From positions 7,301,687 to 7,365,686 of the forward strand of contig OZ038435.1 in the NCBI GenBank assembly GCA_964036275.1: a stretch of 64,000 nt of DNA, written 5' to 3'. Made by a program: the position numbers and the translations under genes. This document shows positions 54,301-64,000 of the stretch, in pieces (position 1 is the first letter of the stretch; every line of letters begins with the position of its first letter). The notes under the pieces are model-generated. The model was not told the DNA's origin. It saw nothing but the letters and a program-made list of their open reading frames with translations, and ran no database searches. The DNA is from Litoditis marina (Eukaryota; Nematoda; Chromadorea; Rhabditida; Rhabditidae).

Positions 54301-57300
54301 ACGGTTTGGCCTGATTTTGTATATTTTAGAGAGTTAATAAGGTTGGTGATGGTCTGTAAATTTCAGACAATTTCATCTATCAGAAACAAAGCTAGGGTCC
54401 AAAAACTTCTTACTTAACCTCACCTCCCATGGACATACGAACAATATGCGCTTTGGGCGATATCTTAAGGAGTATTAAACGGTTGGGCCTGATTTTTGTA
54501 CATTTTAGAGAGTTAACAGAGATGGTGATTTTCTGTAAATTTCAGACAATTTCATCTATCAGAAACAAAGCTAGGGTCCAAAAACTTCTTACTTAACCTC
54601 ACCTCCCATGGACATACGAACAATATGCGCTTTGGGCGATATCTTAAGGAGTATTAAACGGTTTGGCCTGATTTTTGTGTACTTTAGAGAAGTAACGAGG
54701 TTGGTGATGGTCTGTAAATTTCGAACAATTTCATCTATCAGAAACAAAGCTAGAGTCCAAAAACTTCTTACTTAACCTCACCTCCCATGGACATACGAAC
54801 AATATGCGCTTTGGGCGATATCTTAAGGAGTATTAAACGGTTTGGCCTGATTTTTGTATATTTTAGAGAGTTAATAAGGTTGGTGATGGTCTGTAAATTT
54901 CAGACAATTTCATCTATCAGAAACAAAGCTAGGGTCCAAAAACTTCTTACTTAACCTCACCTCCCATGGACATACGAACAATATGCGCTTTGGGCGATAT
55001 CTTAAGGAGTATTAAACGATTTGGCCTGATTTTTGTATATGTTAGAGAGTTAATAAGGTTGGTGATGGTCTGTAAATTTCAGACAATTTGATCTATCAGA
55101 AACAAAGCTAGGGTCCAAAAACTTCTTACTTAACCTCACCTCCCATGGACATACGAACAATATGCGCTTTGGGCGATATCTTAAGGAGTATTAAACGGTT
55201 GGGCCTGATTTTTGTACATTTTAGAGAGTTAACAGAGATGGTGATTTTCTGTAAATTTCAGACAATTTCATCTATCAGAAACAAAGCTAGGGTCCAAAAA
55301 CTTCTTACTTAACCTCACCTCCCATGGACATACGAACAATATGCGCTTTGGGCGATATCTTAAGGAGTATTAAACGGTTTGGCCTGATGTTTGTGTACTT
55401 TAGAGAAGTAACAAGGTTGGTGATGGTCTGTAAATTTCGAACAATTTCATCTATCAGAAACAAAGCTAGAGTCCAAAAACTTCTTACTTAACCTCACCTC
55501 CCATGGACATACGAACAATATGCGCTTTGGGCGATATCTTCAGGAGTATTAAACGGTTTGGCCTGATTTTTGTTATTTTAGAGAGTTAATAAGGTTGGTG
55601 ATGGTCTGTAAATTTCAGACAATTTCATCTATCAGAAACAAAGCTAGGGTCCAAAAACTTCTTACTTAACCTCACCTCCCATGGACATACGAACAATATG
55701 CGCTTTGGGCGATATCTTAAGGAGTATTAAACGGTTGGGCCTGATTTTTGTACATTTCAGAGAGTTAACAGAGTTGGTGATTGTCTGTAAATTTCAGATA
55801 ATTTCATCTATCAGAAACAAAGCTAGAGTCCAAAAACTTCTTACTTAACCTCACCTCCCATGGACATACGAACAATATGCGCTTTGGGCGATATCTTAAG
55901 GAGTATTAAACGATTTGGCCTGATTTTTGTATATGTTAGAGAGTTAATAAGGTTGGTGATGGTCTGTAAATTTCAGACAATTTGATCTATCAGAAACAAA
56001 GCTAGGGTCCAAAAACTTCTTACTTAACCTCACCTCCCATGGACATACGAACAATATGCGCTTTGGGCGATATCTTAAGGAGTATTAAACGGTTGGGCCT
56101 GATTTTTGTACATTTTAGAGAGTTAACAGAGATGGTGATTTTCTGTAAATTTCAGACAATTTCATCTATCAGAAACAAAGCTAGGGTCCAAAAACTTCTA
56201 CTTAACCTCACCTCCCATGGACATACGAACAATATGCGCTTTGGGCGATATCTTAAGGAGTATTTAACGGTTTGGCCTGATTTTTGTGTACTTAGAGAAG
56301 TAACAAGGTTGGTGATGGTCTGTAAATTTCGAACAATTTCATCTATCAGAAACAAAGCTAGAGTCCAAAAACTTCTTACTTAACCTCACCTCCCATGGAC
56401 ATACGAACAATATGCGCTTTGGGCGATATCTTAAGGAGTATTAAACGGTTTGGCCTGATGTTTGTGTACTTTAGAGAAGTAACAAGGTTGGTGATGGTCT
56501 GTAAATTTCGAACAATTTCATCTATCAGAAACAAAGCTAGAGTCCAAAAACTTCTTACTTAACCTCACCTCCCATGGACATACGAACAATATGCGCTTTG
56601 GGCGATATCTTAAGGAGTATTAAACGGTTGGGCCTGATTTTTGTACATTTTAGAGAGTTAACAGAGATGGTGATTTTCTGTAAATTTCAGACAATTTCAT
56701 CTATCAGAAACAAAGCTAGGGTCCAAAAACTTCTTACTTAACCTCACCTCCCATGGACATACGAACAATATGCGCTTTGGGCGATATCTTAAGGAGTATT
56801 AAACGGTTTGGCCTGATGTTTGTGTACTTTAGAGAAGTAACAAGGTTGGTGATGGTCTGTAAATTTCGAACAATTTCATCTATCAGAAACAAAGCTAGAG
56901 TCCAAAAACTTCTTACTTAACCTCACCTCCCATGGACATACGAACAATATGCGCTTTGGGCGATATCTTCAGGAGTATTAAACGGTTTGGCCTGATTTTT
57001 GTATATTTTAGAGAGTTAATAAGGTTGGTGATGGTCTGTAAATTTCAGACAATTTCATCTATCAGAAACAAAGCTAGGGTCCAAAAACTTCTTACTTAAC
57101 CTCACCTCCCATGGACATACGAACAATATGCGCTTTGGGCGATATCTTAAGGAGTATTAAACGGTTGGGCCTGATTTTTGTACATTTCAGAGAGTTAACA
57201 GAGTTGGTGATTGTCTGTAAATTTCAGATAATTTCATCTATCAGAAACAAAGCTAGAGTCCAAAAACTTCTTACTTAACCTCACCTCCCATGGACATACG

Positions 57301-60300
57301 AACAATATGCGCTTTGGGCGATATCTTAAGGAGTATTAAACGATTTGGCCTGATTTTTGTGTACTTTAGAGAAGTAACGAGGTTGGTGATGGTCTGTAAA
57401 TTTCGAACAATTTCATCTATCAGAAACAAAGCTAGAGTCCAAAAACTTCTTACTTAACCTCACCTCCCATGGACATACGAACAATATGCGCTTTGGGCGA
57501 TATCTTAAGGAGTATTAAACGGTTTGGCCTGATTTTTGTACATTTTAGAGAGTTAACAGAGATGGTGATTTTCTGTAAATTTCAGACAATTTCATCTATC
57601 AGAAACAAAGCTAGGGTCCAAAAACTTCTTACTTAACCTCACCTCCCATGGACATACGAACAATATGCGCTTTGGGCGATATCTTAAGGAGTATTAAACG
57701 GTTTGGCCTGATGTTTGTGTACTTTAGAGAAGTAACAAGGTTGGTGATGGTCTGTAAATTTCGAACAATTTCATCTATCAGAAACAAAGCTAGAGTCCAA
57801 AAACTTCTTACTTAACCTCACCTCCCATGGACATACGAACAATATGCGCTTTGGGCGATATCTTCAGGAGTATTAAACGGTTTGGCCTGATTTTTGTATA
57901 TTTTAGAGAGTTAATAAGGTTGGTGATGGTCTGTAAATTTCAGACAATTTCATCTATCAGAAACAAAGCTAGGGTCCAAAAACTTCTTACTTAACCTCAC
58001 CTCCCATGGACATACGAACAATATGCGCTTTGGGCGATATCTTAAGGAGTATTAAACGGTTGGGCCTGATTTTTGTACATTTCAGAGAGTTAACAGAGTT
58101 GGTGATTGTCTGTAAATTTCAGATAATTTCATCTATCAGAAACAAAGCTAGAGTCCAAAAACTTCTTACTTAACCTCACCTCCCATGGACATACGAACAA
58201 TATGCGCTTTGGGCGATATCTTAAGGAGTATTAAACGATTTGGCCTGATTTTTGTATATGTTAGAGAGTTAATAAGGTTGGTGATGGTCTGTAAATTTCA
58301 GACAATTTGATCTATCAGAAACAAAGCTAGGGTCCAAAAACTTCTTACTTAACCTCACCTCCCATGGACATACGAACAATATGCGCTTTGGGCGATATCT
58401 TAAGGAGTATTAAACGGTTGGGCCTGATTTTTGTACATTTTAGAGAGTTAACAGAGATGGTGATTTTCTGTAAATTTCAGACAATTTCATCTATCAGAAA
58501 CAAAGCTAGGGTCCAAAAACTTCTTACTTAACCTCACCTCCCATGGACATACGAACAATATGCGCTTTGGGCGATATCTTAAGGAGTATTTAACGGTTTG
58601 GCCTGATTTTTGTGTACTTTAGAGAAGTAACAAGGTTGGTGATGGTCTGTAAATTTCGAACAATTTCATCTATCAGAAACAAAGCTAGAGTCCAAAAACT
58701 TCTTACTTAACCTCACCTCCCATGGACATACGAACAATATGCGCTTTGGGCGATATCTTAAGGAGTATTAAACGGTTTGGCCTGATGTTTGTGTACTTTA
58801 GAGAAGTAACAAGGTTGGTGATGGTCTGTAAATTTCGAACAATTTCATCTATCAGAAACAAAGCTAGAGTCCAAAAACTTCTTACTTAACCTCACCTCCC
58901 ATGGACATACGAACAATATGCGCTTTGGGCGATATCTTAAGGAGTATTAAACGGTTGGGCCTGATTTTTGTACATTTTAGAGAGTTAACAGAGATGGTGA
59001 TTTTCTGTAAATTTCAGACAATTTCATCTATCAGAAACAAAGCTAGGGTCCAAAAACTTCTTACTTAACCTCACCTCCCATGGACATACGAACAATATGC
59101 GCTTTGGGCGATATCTTAAGGAGTATTTAACGGTTTGGCCTGATTTTTGTGTACTTTAGAGAAGTAACAAGGTTGGTGATGGTCTGTAAATTTCGAACAA
59201 TTTCATCTATCAGAAACAAAGCTAGAGTCCAAAAACTTCTTACTTAACCTCACCTCCCATGGACATACGAACAATATGCGCTTTGGGCGATATCTTAAGG
59301 AGTATTAAACGGTTTGGCCTGATTTTTGTATATTTTAGAGAGTTAATAAGGTTGGTGATGGTCTGTAAATTTCAGACAATTTCATCTATCAGAAACAAAG
59401 CTAGGGTCCAAAAACTTCTTACTTAACCTCACCTCCCATGGACATACGAACAATATGCGCTTTGGGCGATATCTTAAGGAGTATTAAACGGTTGGGCCTG
59501 ATTTTTGTACATTTTAGAGAGTTAACAGAGATGGTGATTTTCTGTAAATTTCAGACAATTTCATCTATCAGAAACAAAGCTAGGGTCCAAAAACTTCTTA
59601 CTTAACCTCACCTCCCATGGACATACGAACAATATGCGCTTTGGGCGATATCTTAAGGAGTATTAAACGGTTTGGCCTGATTTTTGTGTACTTTAGAGAA
59701 GTAACAAGGTTGGTGATGGTCTGTAAATTTCGAACAATTTCATCTATCAGAAACAAAGCTAGAGTCCAAAAACTTCTTACTTAACCTCACCTCCCATGGA
59801 CATACGAACAATATGCGCTTTGGGCGATATCTTAAGGAGTATTAAACGGTTTGGCCTGATTTTTGTATATTTTAGAGAGTTAATAAGGTTGGTGATGGTC
59901 TGTAAATTTCAGACAATTTCATCTATCAGAAACAAAGCTAGGGTCCAAAAACTTCTTACTTAACCTCACCTCCCATGGACATACGAACAATATGCGCTTT
60001 GGGCGATATCTTAAGGAGTATTAAACGGTTGGGCCTGATTTTTGTACATTTTAGAGAGTTAACAGAGATGGTGATTTTCTGTAAATTTCAGACAATTTCA
60101 TCTATCAGAAACAAAGCTAGGGTCCAAAAACTTCTTACTTAACCTCACCTCCCATGGACATACGAACAATATGCGCTTTGGGCGATATCTTAAGGAGTAT
60201 TAAACGGTTTGGCCTGATTTTTGTGTACTTTAGAGAAGTAACGAGGTTGGTGATGGTCTGTAAATTTCGAACAATTTCATCTATCAGAAACAAAGCTAGA

Positions 60301-63300
60301 GTCCAAAAACTTCTTACTTAACCTCACCTCCCATGGACATACGAACAATATGCGCTTTGGGCGATATCTTAAGGAGTATTAAACGGTTTGGCCTGATTTT
60401 TGTATATTTTAGAGAGTTAATAAGGTTGGTGATGGTCTGTAAATTTCAGACAATTTCATCTATCAGAAACAAAGCTAGGGTCCAAAAACTTCTTACTTAA
60501 CCTCACCTCCCATGGACATACGAACAATATGCGCTTTGGGCGATATCTTAAGGAGTATTAAACGATTTGGCCTGATTTTTGTATATGTTAGAGAGTTAAT
60601 AAGGTTGGTGATGGTCTGTAAATTTCAGACAATTTGATCTATCAGAAACAAAGCTAGGGTCCAAAAACTTCTTACTTAACCTCACCTCCCATGGACATAC
60701 GAACAATATGCGCTTTGGGCGATATCTTAAGGAGTATTAAACGGTTGGGCCTGATTTTTGTACATTTTAGAGAGTTAACAGAGATGGTGATTTTCTGTAA
60801 ATTTCAGACAATTTCATCTATCAGAAACAAAGCTAGGGTCCAAAAACTTCTTACTTAACCTCACCTCCCATGGACATACGAACAATATGCGCTTTGGGCG
60901 ATATCTTAAGGAGTATTAAACGGTTTGGCCTGATGTTTGTGTACTTTAGAGAAGTAACAAGGTTGGTGATGGTCTGTAAATTTCGAACAATTTCATCTAT
61001 CAGAAACAAAGCTAGAGTCCAAAAACTTCTTACTTAACCTCACCTCCCATGGACATACGAACAATATGCGCTTTGGGCGATATCTTAAGGAGTATTAAAC
61101 GGTTTGGCCTGATTTTTGTATATTTTAGAGAGTTAATAAGGTTGGTGATGGTCTGTAAATTTCAGACAATTTCATCTATCAGAAACAAAGCTAGGGTCCA
61201 AAAACTTCTTACTTAACCTCACCTCCCATGGACATACGAACAATATGCGCTTTGGGCGATATCTTAAGGAGTATTAAACGGTTGGGCCTGATTTTTGTAC
61301 ATTTTAGAGAGTTAACAGAGATGGTGATTTTCTGTAAATTTCAGACAATTTCATCTATCAGAAACAAAGCTAGGGTCCAAAAACTTCTTACTTAACCTCA
61401 CCTCCCATGGACATACGAACAATATGCGCTTTGGGCGATATCTTAAGGAGTATTAAACGGTTTGGCCTGATTTTTGTGTACTTTAGAGAAGTAACAAGGT
61501 TGGTGATGGTCTGTAAATTTCGAACAATTTCATCTATCAGAAACAAAGCTAGAGTCCAAAAACTTCTTACTTAACCTCACCTCCCATGGACATACGAACA
61601 ATATGCGCTTTGGGCGATATCTTAAGGAGTATTAAACGGTTTGGCCTGATTTTTGTATATTTTAGAGAGTTAATAAGGTTGGTGATGGTCTGTAAATTTC
61701 AGACAATTTCATCTATCAGAAACAAAGCTAGGGTCCAAAAACTTCTTACTTAACCTCACCTCCCATGGACATACGAACAATATGCGCTTTGGGCGATATC
61801 TTAAGGAGTATTAAACGGTTGGGCCTGATTTTTGTACATTTTAGAGAGTTAACAGAGATGGTGATTTTCTGTAAATTTCAGACAATTTCATCTATCAGAA
61901 ACAAAGCTAGGGTCCAAAAACTTCTTACTTAACCTCACCTCCCATGGACATACGAACAATATGCGCTTTGGGCGATATCTTAAGGAGTATTAAACGGTTT
62001 GGCCTGATTTTTGTGTACTTTAGAGAAGTAACGAGGTTGGTGATGGTCTGTAAATTTCGAACAATTTCATCTATCAGAAACAAAGCTAGAGTCCAAAAAC
62101 TTCTTACTTAACCTCACCTCCCATGGACATACGAACAATATGCGCTTTGGGCGATATCTTAAGGAGTATTAAACGGTTTGGCCTGATTTTTGTATATTTT
62201 AGAGAGTTAATAAGGTTGGTGATGGTCTGTAAATTTCAGACAATTTCATCTATCAGAAACAAAGCTAGGGTCCAAAAACTTCTTACTTAACCTCACCTCC
62301 CATGGACATACGAACAATATGCGCTTTGGGCGATATCTTAAGGAGTATTAAACGATTTGGCCTGATTTTTGTATATGTTAGAGAGTTAATAAGGTTGGTG
62401 ATGGTCTGTAAATTTCAGACAATTTGATCTATCAGAAACAAAGCTAGGGTCCAAAAACTTCTTACTTAACCTCACCTCCCATGGACATACGAACAATATG
62501 CGCTTTGGGCGATATCTTAAGGAGTATTAAACGGTTGGGCCTGATTTTTGTACATTTTAGAGAGTTAACAGAGATGGTGATTTTCTGTAAATTTCAGACA
62601 ATTTCATCTATCAGAAACAAAGCTAGGGTCCAAAAACTTCTTACTTAACCTCACCTCCCATGGACATACGAACAATATGCGCTTTGGGCGATATCTTAAG
62701 GAGTATTAAACGGTTTGGCCTGATGTTTGTGTACTTTAGAGAAGTAACAAGGTTGGTGATGGTCTGTAAATTTCGAACAATTTCATCTATCAGAAACAAA
62801 GCTAGAGTCCAAAAACTTCTTACTTAACCTCACCTCCCATGGACATACGAACAATATGCGCTTTGGGCGATATCTTCAGGAGTATTAAACGGTTTGGCCT
62901 GATTTTTGTATATTTTAGAGAGTTAATAAGGTTGGTGATGGTCTGTAAATTTCAGACAATTTCATCTATCAGAAACAAAGCTAGGGTCCAAAAACTTCTT
63001 ACTTAACCTCACCTCCCATGGACATACGAACAATATGCGCTTTGGGCGATATCTTAAGGAGTATTAAACGGTTGGGCCTGATTTTTGTACATTTCAGAGA
63101 GTTAACAGAGTTGGTGATTGTCTGTAAATTTCAGATAATTTCATCTATCAGAAACAAAGCTAGAGTCCAAAAACTTCTTACTTAACCTCACCTCCCATGG
63201 ACATACGAACAATATGCGCTTTGGGCGATATCTTAAGGAGTATTAAACGATTTGGCCTGATTTTTGTATATGTTAGAGAGTTAATAAGGTTGGTGATGGT

Positions 63301-64000
63301 CTGTAAATTTCAGACAATTTGATCTATCAGAAACAAAGCTAGGGTCCAAAAACTTCTTACTTAACCTCACCTCCCATGGACATACGAACAATATGCGCTT
63401 TGGGCGATATCTTAAGGAGTATTAAACGGTTGGGCCTGATTTTTGTACATTTTAGAGAGTTAACAGAGATGGTGATTTTCTGTAAATTTCAGACAATTTC
63501 ATCTATCAGAAACAAAGCTAGGGTCCAAAAACTTCTTACTTAACCTCACCTCCCATGGACATACGAACAATATGCGCTTTGGGCGATATCTTAAGGAGTA
63601 TTTAACGGTTTGGCCTGATTTTTGTGTACTTTAGAGAAGTAACAAGGTTGGTGATGGTCTGTAAATTTCGAACAATTTCATCTATCAGAAACAAAGCTAG
63701 AGTCCAAAAACTTCTTACTTAACCTCACCTCCCATGGACATACGAACAATATGCGCTTTGGGCGATATCTTAAGGAGTATTAAACGGTTTGGCCTGATGT
63801 TTGTGTACTTTAGAGAAGTAACAAGGTTGGTGATGGTCTGTAAATTTCGAACAATTTCATCTATCAGAAACAAAGCTAGAGTCCAAAAACTTCTTACTTA
63901 ACCTCACCTCCCATGGACATACGAACAATATGCGCTTTGGGCGATATCTTAAGGAGTATTAAACGGTTGGGCCTGATTTTTGTACATTTTAGAGAGTTAA
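48350..64000. repeat. 179-bp satellite array, about 87 monomers, organised in 28-mer higher-order repeats
   Basis: Monomers start, for example, at the CCATGGACATACGAACAATA word, spaced 179 bp (48525, 48704, 48883 and onward) in uniform head-to-tail orientation. Constant parts are GCGCTTTGGGCGATATCTTA and CAGAAACAAAGCTAG...CCAAAAACTTCTTACTTAACC; the middle 60 bp varies. Variant types are set by small co-occurring changes (GGTTGGGCC/TACATTTTAG; ATTTAACGG/GTGTACTTTAG; GATGTTTGTG; TATATTTTAG; ACGAGG; CGATTTGG/TATATGTTAG; TACATTTCAG; CTTCAGG). Unit boundaries: 48350-53358, 53359-58364, 58365 to the end. The array runs off the right edge. Location suggests heterochromatin; a centromeric role is not implied, since related nematodes are holocentric. 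Confidence 0.98.

Noticed and set aside
56039..56383. 114-codon frame in the satellite
   Set aside because: It exists only because two private one-base deletions (near 56197 and 56291) fuse the frames of adjacent monomers.
48350..64000. Regular spacing reminiscent of a CRISPR array
   Set aside because: There are no unique spacers; the whole 179-bp unit repeats, in a eukaryotic context.

Overview
This window looks like nematode nuclear DNA, probably a rhabditid related to Caenorhabditis. It is AT-rich. Its genes have many small exons, introns start GTAAGT/GTGAGT/GTTAGT and end in the TTTCAG consensus, and there is a divergent SH2 plus tyrosine-kinase-fold gene of a type that is expanded in these worms. 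No bacterial-style operons, ribosome-binding sites or CRISPR arrays are present. Introns and spacers are full of small inverted-repeat elements.

Layout. (1) 341-5387, minus: 5' and middle exons of a gene resembling the N-terminal aminopeptidase-like domain of the FACT histone chaperone SPT16; it runs off the left edge. (2) 5849-23395, minus: about 35 exons of a GCN1 homologue, the HEAT-repeat activator of the eIF2-alpha kinase GCN2. Many exons match the family closely, but the N-terminal third is absent, three conserved internal blocks cannot be found, and several exons need single-base frame corrections. (3) 24834-29868, minus: a twelve-exon gene whose phases all agree, encoding an SH2 domain followed by a kinase fold in which the key phosphotyrosine-binding and catalytic residues are replaced. 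(4) 30599-33450, plus: a leucine-rich-repeat protein of unknown function.

From 33.5 to 48.1 kb I find almost no convincing genes. The region holds a diverged 2-2.5 kb segmental duplication, a tRNA-like sequence, a probable tRNA-derived SINE, a 35/36-bp minisatellite of about 1 kb, and GC-rich or TAG-rich simple repeats. A 200-N assembly gap (48150-48349) is followed by a 179-bp satellite filling the rest of the window (about 87 monomers).

The most striking observation is that satellite. Its monomers fall into about ten recognisable variants, and their order repeats exactly: a 28-monomer (about 5.0 kb) higher-order unit occurs twice head-to-tail, followed by a third unit enlarged by a nested 10-monomer duplication. 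This resembles human alpha-satellite organisation, but in a nematode. Second is the doubly degenerate SH2/kinase-fold protein. Third is the GCN1 locus, which is either decaying or damaged in assembly; deletion-only single-base differences in the satellite show that the assembly itself carries indel errors.

All protein assignments come from recognising family sequence by eye. Exon edges were placed by splice consensus and reading phase, without transcripts or database searches.
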